From Kutzneria buriramensis (GTDB lineage: Bacteria > Actinomycetota > Actinomycetes > Mycobacteriales > Pseudonocardiaceae), in contig NZ_QUNO01000003.1 in the NCBI RefSeq assembly GCF_003387475.1, positions 558,001 to 622,000 of the forward strand: DNA of 64,000 nucleotides, given 5' to 3'. Shown here piece by piece: positions 9,701 through 17,368 of the stretch. How positions within the stretch are numbered: position 1 is the first letter of the stretch; every line of letters starts with the position of its first letter. The position numbers and the translations under genes are program-made. Under the pieces are notes generated by a model. That model was given only the letters and a program-made list of their open reading frames with translations. It made no database searches and was not told the origin of the DNA.

Positions 9701-9886
9701 GAAGGGCGGGCCGTCGTAGAAGACGAACTCGTTGGCGCCGCTCTCGCCGGCCGGCCGATTGTCCACACTGGCCTGGAAGGTGGCGTCCTTGCCCCAGTAG
9801 TCCAGGACGGCGTTCTCCAGCTTGGGGAACGACGGCTGCGCCGGCACGCCCTCGCCGTCGGTGAAGGATTCGAGTGGGTAGGCCAT
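6752..9886 (-). CDS. ileS: Isoleucyl-tRNA synthetase
   Basis: Class I aminoacyl-tRNA synthetase of 1044 residues that charges tRNA-Ile. The HIGH-type motif appears as HYGH in [12 protein letters not shown] near residue 57, and the second signature as KMSKS in [13 protein letters not shown]. The editing domain lies between them and a tRNA-binding region at the C-terminus. The length fits the longer IleS clade common in actinobacteria. ATG at 9886 follows GAGGAG at a good distance; the reading frame extends further upstream but through the T-box leader. Confidence 0.97.
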   Translation of the reverse strand: MAYPLESFTDGEGVPAQPSFPKLENAVLDYWGKDATFQASVDNRPAGESGANEFVFYDGPPFANGLPHYGHLLTGYAKDVVPRYQTMRGKHVERRFGWDCHGLPAEVRAEKELGISSKAEIEALGVDKFNDACRTSVLRYTDEWRDYVTRQARWVDFDNDYKTLDLDYMESVMWAFKTLWDKGLVYEGFRVLWYCWRCETPLSNSETKMDDTYRDRQDPAVTVGMRLESGELALIWTTTPWTLPSNLAIAVHPDVDYVTVEANGEKYVLAEARLRAYARELGEEPTVLARFKGTELLGRRYTPVFDFFAGRANAHQILSADYVTTEDGTGLVHIAPAFGEEDKVVTDAAGIEPVVPVDARGRFTAEVPPYAELQVFEANKPIIKDLRERGVLLRHETYDHSYPHCWRCDTPLIQRAVSSWFVAVSQFRDRMVELNQEINWVPDHVRDGQMGKWLANARDWNISRNRFWGSPIPVWMSDDPAYPRTDVYGSLDELERDFGVRPTDLHRPTIDELTRPNPDDPTGKSTMRRVPEVLDCWFESGSMPFAQVHYPFENTDWFEHHYPGDFIVEYSAQTRGWFYNMHVLATALFDRPAFRNCIAHGIVLGDDGQKMSKSLNNYPDVNEVFERDGSDAMRWFLMSSPILRGGNLVVTERGIRDSVRQAVLPLWNSWYFLALYANAAGAQGTWRVDSEHVLDRYVLAKTHDLVVATSSALDNYDLAGACFAVRDFLEVLTNWYVRRSRDRFWAGEQDAIDTLHTVLELVSRVAAPLLPLTTESVWRGLTGGRSVHLADFPSVDEVPADAALVSAMDEVRQVCSAALSLRKANKLRVRLPLAKLVVATPDAEALRPFVGLIGDEVNVKAVELTTDVAAHGEFQLTVNARACGPRLGAAVQKVIKAVKAGEWTTAEDGSVSAAGIDLLPGEYEQRLVASDPAATAALPGGAGLVVLDTSVTDELAAEGVARDVVRVVQQARRDAGLDVSDRITLTVAAADDVVAAVRTHEAFLASETLADAVAYGPVEGGPEGNSTVGAVGDGGEVAVRVAKA

Positions 9887-9892
9887 CGGTGC

Positions 9893-10105
9893 TGCTCCTC
9901 GCGGTCCCGTCGTCAGTCCTGACGGGGACGACGCGCCCGGGTCGGCGCACCGCGGTACCACCCCGATTGCCGCCAGCGAGGTGGCGGCCACTCGTTTGCG
10001 GGCTGTGACGGGCCCACCCGTCCGGTTCTACTGAGGCCCCGGGAGGCCCGTTCTTCCGGAGGCTCCCCGGTGATGGCCGGATCGACGCCGTGTGCTGCCT
10101 CAAGC
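9893..10105 (-). ncRNA. T-box leader of ileS
   Basis: On the minus strand the leader contains GGCCATCACCGGGGAGCCT, with an ATC codon in position to act as isoleucine specifier, then AGTAGAACCGGACGGGT, and the highly conserved tRNA-acceptor-binding GGGTGGTACCGCGGT (GGTACCACC on the plus strand at 9954-9962). The short specifier stem is typical of actinobacterial ileS T-boxes. No poly-U terminator precedes the gene and the ribosome site GAGGAG lies at the 3' end, so control is probably at translation initiation. Confidence 0.92.
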
Positions 10106-10141
10106 GTAGCGCCCGCCGGCAAATCGCCTCGCCCCCGTTGC

Positions 10142-10190
10142 CACATGCGCTTCCTATTTGCGCTCAGGTGACACCTAGGAAGCGCATGTG
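10142..10190. repeat. Palindromic repeat family A, copy 2
   Basis: CACATGCGCTTCCTA (10142-10156) and its complement (10176-10190) flank a loop. Read on the minus strand the element matches copy 1 through both arms and much of the loop (GTGTCACC and AAAT), differing mainly in about eight loop bases. It lies between the stop of the upstream membrane-protein gene and the ileS T-box. Confidence 0.9.
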
Positions 10191-10224
10191 ACATCAAAAG
10201 CCCGCGCGCGCGTGAGGTGGCGGG

Positions 10225-10884
10225 TCAGTCCTTGGCGCTCCGGGCCATGGCGGCCAGCTTGGCGTCGGGGGTGCAGCGGGCGCAGGGGGTGAAGCCCAGC
10301 TGGCGGGCCTCGTCGACCGGCAGCGGGATGGTCGGGCGGTCGCCGACCCAGGCGCAGCCGGCCAGGTGGTAGCGCGGGCGCTCGTCGAGCACCAGCACCT
10401 CGTCGCTCAGCTCGGAGACGACCAGCGCGTCGGCGGCGTCGGTGTCCTCCTCGGCCGGCTCGTCACCGGCCGGTTCCTGCTGATCATCACGATTCGTGCC
10501 GATCCGGACACCCCCGGTGGCAGGCCTGTCAAGATCACCTGTAGCCTGCGATTCTCCCGGTCCACCCTCGTCTTCGTCCTGGGGGCCCGCATCAGCATCG
10601 TCGTCCTCGCCGCCGACGGTCGTCGGTTCGGCGGCAGCCGCATCACCGGCAGACGGGCGCGCACCGGCGCGGCGCCGGCGCTGCCAGTCGAGCAGCAGCA
10701 CCACGGCGCCGGCGACGCTGAGCGCGACCGAACCCCACGCCCAGTAGGTCTCGGTGGACACGAGGGCCACGACGAGCAGGGCGAAGGCGGCCAGCACGCA
10801 CAGCAGCACGACGTACAGCAATCCGGAGCGGTCGACGGAAGACCGTCCGGCATCGCTGGACGACGCTGCGTTGTTCGACGACAC
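10225..10884 (-). CDS. Two-helix membrane protein with acidic linker and conserved C-terminal Cys domain
   Basis: A 219-residue protein. Two transmembrane segments lie at about 22-44 and 48-67, followed by basic RRRR. A long, disordered, acidic linker (about 80-150) is rich in Asp, Glu, Gly and Pro. The C-terminal 60 residues are ordered and contain HLAGCAWVG and GFTPCARC, a possible metal-binding pattern. The protein lies between divIVA and ileS, a place where similar proteins occur in other actinomycetes. Function unknown. A TAGGGT hexamer ends six bases before the GTG start, suggesting a leaderless transcript. Confidence 0.8.
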   Translation of the reverse strand: MSSNNAASSSDAGRSSVDRSGLLYVVLLCVLAAFALLVVALVSTETYWAWGSVALSVAGAVVLLLDWQRRRRAGARPSAGDAAAAEPTTVGGEDDDADAGPQDEDEGGPGESQATGDLDRPATGGVRIGTNRDDQQEPAGDEPAEEDTDAADALVVSELSDEVLVLDERPRYHLAGCAWVGDRPTIPLPVDEARQLGFTPCARCTPDAKLAAMARSAKD

Positions 10885-10890
10885 GCCGCG

Positions 10891-10896
10891 ACCCTA
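10891..10896 (-). promoter_or_regulatory. Probable -10 box, leaderless start
   Basis: TAGGGT on the minus strand is separated by six bases from the GTG of the two-helix membrane protein, the spacing seen at other starts in this window. No Shine-Dalgarno sequence is present. Confidence 0.5.
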
Positions 10897-10923
10897 CGTC
10901 ACCACGCTGTCGTTCACAGCGGA

Positions 10924-10955
10924 ATGACGCGTGTCGGTTCGACGACGCGTGTCAT
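10924..10955. repeat. Imperfect inverted repeat downstream of divIVA
   Basis: ATGACGCGTGTC and GACGCGTGTCAT lie eight bases apart and pair with two mismatches; GACGCGTGTC is also a direct repeat. It could terminate the divIVA transcript or bind a regulator of the next gene. Confidence 0.4.
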
Positions 10956-11004
10956 CGCCGGCAGACCCACCCGGGCCTGCCTCCTCGGAAGAAGCGGATC
11001 GAGC

Positions 11005-11808
11005 TCAGCCGGCCTCGGCGCGGGCGCCGAAGGTGTAGCCACCGCTCTGACGGCCCTCGGACGGCGCGGCGGAGGTCCGGTCGTTCAGCTCGGCCAGCTG
11101 CGACTCCAGCAGGCTCTTGAGCCGGGTCCGGTACTCCCGCTCCATCGTGCGGAGCATGTCGATCTTCTTCTCGAGCGCGTTCTTCTCCTGGGTGATGTTG
11201 CCCATCACCTCGGCGTGCTTGCGCTGGGCGTCGCGGTCCAGGGCCGCGGCCTTCTCCCGGGCGTTGCGCTCCAGGGTCTCCGACCGGGTCCGGGCGTCGT
11301 TCAGCATGGTCTCGGCGCGCGTGCGCGCCTCGTTGACCATGGTGTCCGCCTTCGCCCGCGCCTCGGAGAGCAGCTGCTCGGACTTGGTGCGGGCCTCGGC
11401 CAGCATCGAGTCCGCCTCGCCCTTGGCCTCACCGGTGAGCCGGTCGGCCATCTCCTGGGCGAGACCCAGGACCTTGGCCGCCTGCACGTGGTGGTCGCCA
11501 CCGGGCGTGGTCTGCTCCATCACCGACGGCGGCGGGACGGAAGCGAGGCGACGGGGTTCCTCGCGGCCGGGCATGGGGCCGGAGCCCACCTTGCTCCGGG
11601 CGTCGTCCAGGTCGGCGCGCGCGGCCTCGAGCTGGGAGTCCAGCTGCTCGACCTGGGCGCGCAGGTCGGAGTTCTCCTCGATCAGGCGGGCCAGCTCGCC
11701 CTCAACCAGGTCGAGGAAGGCGTCAACCTCGTCCTCGTTGTAGCCCCGCTTCCCGATAGGAGGCTTGCTGAACGCGACGTTGTGCACGTCAGCGGGGGTC
11801 AACGGCAT
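11005..11808 (-). CDS. divIVA: DivIVA/Wag31 polar growth protein
   Basis: A 267-residue coiled-coil cytoskeletal protein that marks curved membrane at cell poles and directs apical growth. The N-terminal lipid-binding domain is clear: [32 protein letters not shown] first coiled coil (about 30-70), a proline/glycine-rich linker (75-105) and a long second coiled coil full of ARTKSE/ARTRAE repeats (about 125-235) follow. ATG at 11808 has GAGGT upstream. It lies at the usual place downstream of sepF and yggT. Confidence 0.96.
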   Translation of the reverse strand: MPLTPADVHNVAFSKPPIGKRGYNEDEVDAFLDLVEGELARLIEENSDLRAQVEQLDSQLEAARADLDDARSKVGSGPMPGREEPRRLASVPPPSVMEQTTPGGDHHVQAAKVLGLAQEMADRLTGEAKGEADSMLAEARTKSEQLLSEARAKADTMVNEARTRAETMLNDARTRSETLERNAREKAAALDRDAQRKHAEVMGNITQEKNALEKKIDMLRTMEREYRTRLKSLLESQLAELNDRTSAAPSEGRQSGGYTFGARAEAG

Positions 11809-11853
11809 CAGATCACCTCACGGCAGTCACAACCGGAACAGCCAGGATCCCCG

Positions 11854-12138
11854 TCACCTGGGCTGCGTCAGTTGCATCAGTATGTACACGACCAGGAACA
11901 CGACCATAATCGATAGGTCCAGCCCGACGCCCCCGATTCGTACCATCGGTATCACGCGACGGGCCAACCGGACCGGGGGGTCTGTCACTGTGTAGATGGT
12001 CTCCAGCGTGACCGCAACCCCACCGGCGGGTCGCCACTCCCGGGAGAACGCCCGGACGTACTCGACGACCAGGCGTGCCGACAGCAGCAGCCAGAAGAAG
12101 AACAGCACGTAGTAGACGACCACCAAGACCGGTTGCAC
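11854..12138 (-). CDS. YggT-family membrane protein
   Basis: A 94-residue integral membrane protein with hydrophobic segments at about 3-25 and 68-90 and the conserved ETIYTVTDPPVRLARRVIPMVR stretch between them. GTG at 12138 gives the family's normal length; an ATG at 12180 would overlap sepF by 23 bases and add a polar lead. YggT proteins accompany sepF and divIVA in Gram-positive division clusters; the function is not settled. Confidence 0.9.
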   Translation of the reverse strand: MQPVLVVVYYVLFFFWLLLSARLVVEYVRAFSREWRPAGGVAVTLETIYTVTDPPVRLARRVIPMVRIGGVGLDLSIMVVFLVVYILMQLTQPR

Positions 12139-12157
12139 GCCACCACTGTGCCATCTC

Positions 12158-12817
12158 TCATGACTTGGGCAGGAAGCCACCCTCCGCCAAGCGCCTGCGG
12201 TCCTCGGCGGTCACGTCCGTGTTCGGCGGTGAGAGAAGGAACACCTTGTTGGTGACCTTGTCCATGCTGCCGCGGAGCGCGAAGGCCAGACCGGCCGCGA
12301 AGTCGACCAGGCGCTTGGCGTCGGCGTTGTCCATGTCGGTCAGGTTGATGATGACGGGCGTCCCGTCGCGGTAGTGCTCGCCGATCGTCCGCGCCTCGGT
12401 GTAGCTGCGCGGATGCAGGGTGATGATCTTGGCCAAGGGGTGTGCCACCGGGTCCTGGGCCGGCCGCAGTCGCGTGACCGGCTCGTGCTTGGGCTCGACC
12501 GCGAGCGCGCCGTGGGTCGGCGCCTCGGTCGCCCAACTGCGGCGGCCCCGAGACGACCGGTCCCCGGGCAGCTCGTAGCCGTCCTCGTCGTAGTCGGCGC
12601 GGTAGGACGAGCGGGCCGACAGCGTGCTGCCGGCCGGGCGTCGCCGACCGCTCGAGTAGCGATCGTAGTCGTCGCCCCCGACGGAACGATCATCGCGGGG
12701 GCGGTCGTCGTAGTCGTCCCGGTAGTCGGACACGTAGCGGCCGTCCTCGTCGTAGCCGTCCATGTCGTCGGCCGGCACCATCCCGAAGTAGGCCTTCAGC
12801 TTCTGAAGCGCACTCAT
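12158..12817 (-). CDS. sepF: SepF, FtsZ membrane anchor
   Basis: A 219-residue cytoplasmic protein that tethers FtsZ to the membrane and bends its polymers. The N-terminal amphipathic helix [12 protein letters not shown] is present. A long Asp/Arg/Tyr-rich disordered linker (about 18-125) is followed by the globular domain (about 130-215) with [29 protein letters not shown] and the C-terminal AEGGFLPKS. It lies downstream of yggS as is usual. Confidence 0.96.
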   Translation of the reverse strand: MSALQKLKAYFGMVPADDMDGYDEDGRYVSDYRDDYDDRPRDDRSVGGDDYDRYSSGRRRPAGSTLSARSSYRADYDEDGYELPGDRSSRGRRSWATEAPTHGALAVEPKHEPVTRLRPAQDPVAHPLAKIITLHPRSYTEARTIGEHYRDGTPVIINLTDMDNADAKRLVDFAAGLAFALRGSMDKVTNKVFLLSPPNTDVTAEDRRRLAEGGFLPKS

Positions 12818-12883
12818 GCCAGCCCTTCCTCCGCGACTCCCCGACGACCTGGACGCGCGGCGACGCGTCCCGGTTCCCCACCG

Positions 12884-13612
12884 CTACGGCGAGGCTAGCC
12901 CTCTGTACCCGAACAGACCCGTTCCGACACGCACGCACGTGGAACCCTGCCTGATCGCCGCCGCGAGGTCCCCGCTCATGCCGGCGGACAGCTCGACAGC
13001 CGTCGGATGATCGGAACGGACCCTCGCGGCCGCCTTCGACAGGAGTGCGAAAGCCGCCGCCGGATCCATGGACAATGGTGCGACTCCCATCACACCGCGC
13101 AAGATCAGTTCACTCGAACGGCCTATCTCGTCGGCCAGCTCGAGCAGACCGGACAGCGGCACGCCGCCGCGCTCCGTGTCCCCGTCCAGGCTGGCCTGGA
13201 TCAGCACGCTGAGAGGCTCGTCGCGGCGGCCGTGGGTGCGGGCCGCGGCGACGGCCTTCGCGAGCGCTGCGGCCAGCCTGGGCGAGTCGACGGACTGCAC
13301 CTCGTCCGCCCAGCCCACCACCGAGCGGGCCTTGTTGCGCTGCATCCGGCCCACCATGTGCCACCGGACGGGCGTGTCCGGCAGCGCCAGGGCCACCTCG
13401 GCCGCCTTCGGGGCGGCCTCCTGGTCCCGGTTCTCGGCGAAGTCGGTGACGCCCAGCTCGGCCAGCAGGATCGCGTCCGAGGCCGGGAACGTCTTGGTCA
13501 CGGCCAGCAGCTTCACCTGGTCGAGTGGCCGCCCGGCGTCGCGGCAGGCCTCGGCGATCTGCTCTCGGACCGCCGCCAGGTTCTCGGCCAGCTGCTCCCG
13601 GCGGTCGGTCAT
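12884..13612 (-). CDS. YggS-family PLP homeostasis protein
   Basis: A 242-residue, single-domain alanine-racemase-fold protein that binds pyridoxal phosphate and buffers its level. The PLP lysine is about residue 40 in LLAVTKTFP, and FAENRDQEA, RWHMVGRMQRNK and LSAGMSGDL follow in the family order. One family position differs: the common IGxLQxNK reads VGRMQRNK. The ATG overlaps the pgeF stop in ATGA, so the two are translationally coupled. Confidence 0.94.
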   Translation of the reverse strand: MTDRREQLAENLAAVREQIAEACRDAGRPLDQVKLLAVTKTFPASDAILLAELGVTDFAENRDQEAAPKAAEVALALPDTPVRWHMVGRMQRNKARSVVGWADEVQSVDSPRLAAALAKAVAAARTHGRRDEPLSVLIQASLDGDTERGGVPLSGLLELADEIGRSSELILRGVMGVAPLSMDPAAAFALLSKAAARVRSDHPTAVELSAGMSGDLAAAIRQGSTCVRVGTGLFGYRGLASP

Positions 13613-14313
13613 GCCTCGATCCAGGTGACGGCGGCCAGCCGGCCGGTGTTGCCGTCGCGGCGGTGGCTGAACAGGGTCTTGTCCTCGACCGTGCAACGCG
13701 GGTCCACGCCGATCTTGGCCACGCCCAGGTCGGAGAGCTGGTTCCAGAGGCCGGCCCGCAGGTCCAGGGCGGGCGTGCCCTTGCGGGACTTGGCCGCGCT
13801 GCCGGGCAGGTGCGCCTCCACGTCGTCACGCATGGTGGCCGGCACCTCGTAGCACTCGCCGCAGACGCTCGGGCCCAGCAGCACCTCGATCCGGTCCGCC
13901 TTCGCCCCGGCCTCCACCATCGCCGCGACGGCCGCCGGCACCACGCCGACGCGAGCCCCCACGCGGCCTGCGTGCACGGCGGCGACCACGCCGTTGTCGG
14001 GATCCGCCAGCAGCACCGGCACGCAGTCGGCGACGAGCGCCACCAGCGCGAGGCCCGGGCGGTTGGTCACCAGGCCGTCCGTCGCCTCCGCCGGCTCGCT
14101 CCGCGGGCCGTCGACGGTGGTGACCGTGCGGCCGTGCACCTGCTCCATCCACACCAGACGGTCTGCGGGCAGGCCGACGCCCTCGGCGAGGCGCTGCCGG
14201 TTGGCGCGCACCGCGGCTGGGTCGTCACCGACGTGGTCACCCAGGTTGAACGACTCGTAAGGGGCCCGGGACCGGCCACCGGCCCGGGTCGTGACGACTC
14301 GACGAACGCGCAT
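13609..14313 (-). CDS. pgeF: PgeF/YfiH-family peptidoglycan editing protein (laccase domain)
   Basis: A 234-residue protein of the YfiH family, linked to removal of mis-incorporated residues from peptidoglycan precursors and also called multicopper-like polyphenol oxidase. The metal site is intact: His about 60 in EQVHG, Cys about 97 in ADCVPV and His about 114 in VHAGR. It directly follows ftsZ, apart from a palindromic repeat, and overlaps yggS. Confidence 0.93.
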   Translation of the reverse strand: MRVRRVVTTRAGGRSRAPYESFNLGDHVGDDPAAVRANRQRLAEGVGLPADRLVWMEQVHGRTVTTVDGPRSEPAEATDGLVTNRPGLALVALVADCVPVLLADPDNGVVAAVHAGRVGARVGVVPAAVAAMVEAGAKADRIEVLLGPSVCGECYEVPATMRDDVEAHLPGSAAKSRKGTPALDLRAGLWNQLSDLGVAKIGVDPRCTVEDKTLFSHRRDGNTGRLAAVTWIEA

Positions 14314-14328
14314 GAGGTGATTCTTCCC

Positions 14329-14387
14329 GATGCAGGGAAGGACGCCTTACCTGCGTTCACCGCGGGTAAGGCGTCCTTCCCTGCATC
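14329..14387. repeat. Palindromic repeat family C, copy 1
   Basis: Two perfect 23-base arms (14329-14351, 14365-14387) enclose a 13-base loop. The arm core GCAGGGAAGGACGCCTTACC is repeated exactly at 27888-27940. It lies between the ftsZ stop and the pgeF start and could reduce read-through from ftsZ. Confidence 0.92.
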
Positions 14388-14390
14388 AAG

Positions 14391-15719
14391 TCAGCGCCGC
14401 ATGAAGGGCGGGACGTCCACCTCGTCGTCCGGGTCCTCGGGCAGCGGCACCGCGCGGGACGGCAGCGAGCCGTGCCGCTCGGGCGGGGCCGAGTAGCCGT
14501 TGCCGGTGCTCGGCCGGCTCACCGGCGGCAGGCCGGAGTTGGGCGAGCTCGGCGGCTGGTAGCCGGCGCTGGCCGGGGGCACGGCGGTGTAGCCGTTGGC
14601 CGGCGGCGGCGTGTGCGGAGTCGGCGGCGTGTGCGTCTGCTGCACCGGCGCGGGGTGCGCCGGCTGCTGCTGCGGGGCCGGGGTGCTGAGCTGCCCGGAC
14701 TCCGCGACGGCGGTCGCGGTGGTGCGCGGCGGCGAGGTCAGCGCCGTCGGCTCCAGCTTCTTGTGCGTGGGGCCGCCGCTGTCGAAGCCGGCCGCGATCA
14801 CGGTGACCCGCACCTCGTCGCCGAGCGAGTCGTCGATGACCGTGCCGAAGATGATGTTGGCGTCCGGGTGCGCGGCCTCCTGGACCAGCGACGCCGACTC
14901 GTTGATCTCGAACAGTCCCAGGTCGGAGCCGCCGGCGATGGCCAGCAGCACGCCGTGCGCGCCGTCCATCGAGGCCTCCAGCAGCGGCGAGTTGATCGCC
15001 TTCTGCGCGGCCTGCACGGCCCGGCCCTCGCCGCGCGCCGAGCCGATGCCCATCAGCGCGCTGCCGGCGCCGGACATGACGCTCTTGACGTCGGCGAAGT
15101 CCAGGTTGATCAGACCGGGGGTGGTGATCAGGTCGGTGATGCCCTGGACACCGGACAGCAGCACCTCGTCCGCGGAGCGGAAGGCGTCCATCAGGCTCAC
15201 GCCCACGTCGCCGAGCTGGAGCAGCCGGTCGTTGGGGATGACGATCAGGGTGTCGCACTCGTTGCGCAGCTGCGTGATGCCGTCCTCGGCCTGCTTCGCG
15301 CGGCGCTTGCCCTCGAAGCTGAACGGCCGGGTGACCACGCCGATGGTGAGCGCACCGAGCTTGCGGGCGATCGAGGCGACCACGGGCGCGCCGCCGGTGC
15401 CGGTGCCGCCGCCCTCGCCGGCGGTCACGAAGACCATGTCGGCCCCCTTGAGGACCTCCTCGATCTCCTCCCGATGGTCCTCGGCGGCCTTGTGCCCGAC
15501 CTCGGGGTTGGCGCCGGCGCCGAGACCACGGGTCAGCTCGCGGCCGATGTCCAGCTTGACGTCGGCGTCGGACATCAGCAGCGCCTGCGCGTCGGTGTTC
15601 ACCGCGATGAACTCGACGCCCTTGAGCCCGACCTCGATCATGCGGTTGACGGCGTTGACACCGCCGCCGCCGATGCCGACGACCTTGATCACCGCGAGGT
15701 AGTTGTGCGGGGGCGTCAT
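14391..15719 (-). CDS. ftsZ: Cell division GTPase FtsZ
   Basis: The tubulin homologue that forms the Z-ring, 442 residues. The GTP-binding signature GGGTGTG is at about 103-109. The T7 synergy loop, NLDFADV, lies near 210. A variable Pro/Gly/Ser/Thr-rich linker runs from about 320 to 420, and the C-terminal peptide [11 protein letters not shown], which binds SepF and FtsW, is intact. ATG at 15719 is preceded by GGAAGG. An opposite-strand PLP-enzyme gene separates it from ftsQ, so it must have its own promoter. Confidence 0.98.
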   Translation of the reverse strand: MTPPHNYLAVIKVVGIGGGGVNAVNRMIEVGLKGVEFIAVNTDAQALLMSDADVKLDIGRELTRGLGAGANPEVGHKAAEDHREEIEEVLKGADMVFVTAGEGGGTGTGGAPVVASIARKLGALTIGVVTRPFSFEGKRRAKQAEDGITQLRNECDTLIVIPNDRLLQLGDVGVSLMDAFRSADEVLLSGVQGITDLITTPGLINLDFADVKSVMSGAGSALMGIGSARGEGRAVQAAQKAINSPLLEASMDGAHGVLLAIAGGSDLGLFEINESASLVQEAAHPDANIIFGTVIDDSLGDEVRVTVIAAGFDSGGPTHKKLEPTALTSPPRTTATAVAESGQLSTPAPQQQPAHPAPVQQTHTPPTPHTPPPANGYTAVPPASAGYQPPSSPNSGLPPVSRPSTGNGYSAPPERHGSLPSRAVPLPEDPDDEVDVPPFMRR

Positions 15720-16146
15720 CGGATCCGCCTTCCTGATCGTGGTACCGAGCTCTCTTCCTGCGGTGGTCACCTTCCCGTCCTGGCCGCCCCCGGCCAGGCT
15801 CCGGTCAAACTCTCAACCTCAACCGAAGGCTTCAAGTTATGTCAACCCCGACATTGGGGTGGACGGTATGCACCACAGGTGCGACGGTCCAGCAGCCACG
15901 CCGAACACGGACCCAGGTCTTCGACGGCCCCCGTTGCCGGCCGCCCCGATTTCAGGCATGTCCCCGAGTGCGGCATCCACGCCGAACCACGCAATGCAGA
16001 GCGTAGTCTGTGCGGCCGCCGACCGTGTGCCGTGGGGCGAGGTCGGGTCCGTTCCCGGACATCGCCGCCGCACTTGTGGAATACGGCGAGGCGGGTCGTT
16101 GACGTAGATCACCTCGCCGCCGACGGCGGTCACCGTGGGTAGCCAG
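15720..16146 (-). promoter_or_regulatory. ftsZ promoter region, otherwise no gene seen
   Basis: On the minus strand TTGACATAACTT (TTGACA at 15840-15845) is followed 17 bases later by a repeated GGTTGAGGTTGAG stretch; it is the only AT-rich, promoter-like patch here and probably drives ftsZ. The rest holds no convincing gene. A short segment around 15948-15970 (TTTCAGGCATGT) looks like a decayed inner stem of repeat family B. Confidence 0.5.
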
Positions 16147-16152
16147 TACCGT
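16147..16152 (+). promoter_or_regulatory. Probable -10 box, leaderless start
   Basis: TACCGT is six bases upstream of the GTG at 16159, placing transcription start on the start codon. This decides between three possible GTG starts. Confidence 0.5.
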
Positions 16153-16158
16153 GGGCGC

Positions 16159-17247
16159 GTGGCTGGTCCTGTGCGCGTGTGCCCCGAGTGCGGTCGGCAG
16201 TTCGAGTTCATCGATCCGGCGTGGCGCTGCTGCGGCGTGCCCATGCGCCTCGCCGCGCCGCCCGCCGCCCCCGTGCCGCTGGCCGAGCTCGCCGGGCGGC
16301 CGCTGACGACCTGGCGTTACGCCGAGGCGCTCGGCGTGCCGGCGGAGCCGTGGCGGGCCGCCACGCTCGGTGAGGGGATCACCCCACTGCTGCCCGCCGT
16401 GGACGGGATCTCGGTCAAAGTCGAGTACGCCAGCCCGACGCTGTCGTTCAAGGACCGCGGGGTCGTGCTGCTGCTGGCGCAGGCGCTGGCGTCCGGCGCC
16501 TCGCGGGTGATCGCCGACTCCAGCGGGAACGCCGGAACGGCCGTCGCGGCGTACGCGGCGAGGGTCGGGCTGCCGGCCGAGATCTTCGTGCCGGAGTCGA
16601 CGTCGCCGAAGAAGATCGGGCAGGTCAGGGCGCACGGGGCGCGGGTGAACCTGGTGCCCGGCAACCGGGAGGCGACCGCCGCCGCGGCGATCGAGGCGGT
16701 GCAGGCCGGCGGGGCGTTCTACGCCAGCCACGTGTACAACCCCGTGTTCCATCTGGGCACCGCGACGTACGCGTACGAGGTGTGGGAGCAGCTCGGCGGC
16801 CGGCTGCCCGAGACGCTGGTGCTGCCGGTCGGGAACGGGACGCTGGTGCTGGGAGTCACCCGTGCGGTGGCAGGGTTGCTGGCGGCGGGGCGCATCACCA
16901 AGAGGCCGCGGATCGTGGCCGTACAGGCAGCGAACTGTGCACCGTTGGCGGCGGCGTGGCGTGCCGGTGCGGCGGAGCCGGTTGCGGTGAATGCCACGCC
17001 GACCATCGCGGAGGGCATCGCCATCGCGGAGCCGGCGCGTGGCGCGGAGATCCTGGCGGCCGTGGACGAGATCGTGACGGTGACCGAGGAGCAGGTCCTC
17101 GCCGGAAGATCAGAACTTGCTCAGAACGGCTGGTACGTCGAGGACACCGCCGCCGTCTGCTGGGCCGCCGCCCGCGCCGCCTCCTGGCCCGACGCCGTGG
17201 TCCCCCTCTCCGGCGCCGGCCTCAAAACCGCCTGGACCCCCGCCTAG
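16159..17247 (+). CDS. Threonine synthase-like PLP-dependent lyase
   Basis: A 362-residue fold-type II PLP enzyme. The N-terminus carries a zinc-ribbon-like CPECGRQ and RCCGVPM. The PLP lysine is in SPTLSFKDRG, followed by the phosphate-binding loop SSGNAGTA. GEGITPLL near residue 72 matches threonine synthase. The family converts O-phosphohomoserine to threonine, but several paralogues act on other amino acids, so the substrate is open. The gene is transcribed against the dcw operon and lies between ftsQ and ftsZ, which are adjacent in most actinobacteria. No ribosome site; a leaderless GTG start is favoured, but GTG 16135 or 16171 cannot be excluded. Confidence 0.85.
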   Translation: MAGPVRVCPECGRQFEFIDPAWRCCGVPMRLAAPPAAPVPLAELAGRPLTTWRYAEALGVPAEPWRAATLGEGITPLLPAVDGISVKVEYASPTLSFKDRGVVLLLAQALASGASRVIADSSGNAGTAVAAYAARVGLPAEIFVPESTSPKKIGQVRAHGARVNLVPGNREATAAAAIEAVQAGGAFYASHVYNPVFHLGTATYAYEVWEQLGGRLPETLVLPVGNGTLVLGVTRAVAGLLAAGRITKRPRIVAVQAANCAPLAAAWRAGAAEPVAVNATPTIAEGIAIAEPARGAEILAAVDEIVTVTEEQVLAGRSELAQNGWYVEDTAAVCWAAARAASWPDAVVPLSGAGLKTAWTPA

Positions 17248-17250
17248 CGA

Positions 17251-17364
17251 CAACCCCGGCGAGTTCGCCCAGAAATCGAGCACAGCCGGACACACCGAAT
17301 GCAGGTCTCAGGCATGTGCCCGAAACTCACATTCGGTGTGCCCCAGAGCGCGACTCGCGGGGTT
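17251..17364. repeat. Palindromic repeat family B, copy 2 (full element)
   Basis: An imperfect palindrome of about 114 bases fills the space between two convergent genes. The inner stem pairs CACACCGAATG with CATTCGGTGTG around TCAGGCATGTGCCCGA; the outer stem pairs CCCCGGCGAG with CTCGCGGGG. Copies 1 and 3 contain the left half. It probably ends both transcripts. Confidence 0.82.
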
Positions 17365-17368
17365 CCGG

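Noticed and set aside
6668-9922. 1084-codon open frame on the plus strand opposite ileS
   Set aside because: Translation is Arg/His/Gly/Val-rich with no recognisable domain; it is the codon-bias shadow of ileS.
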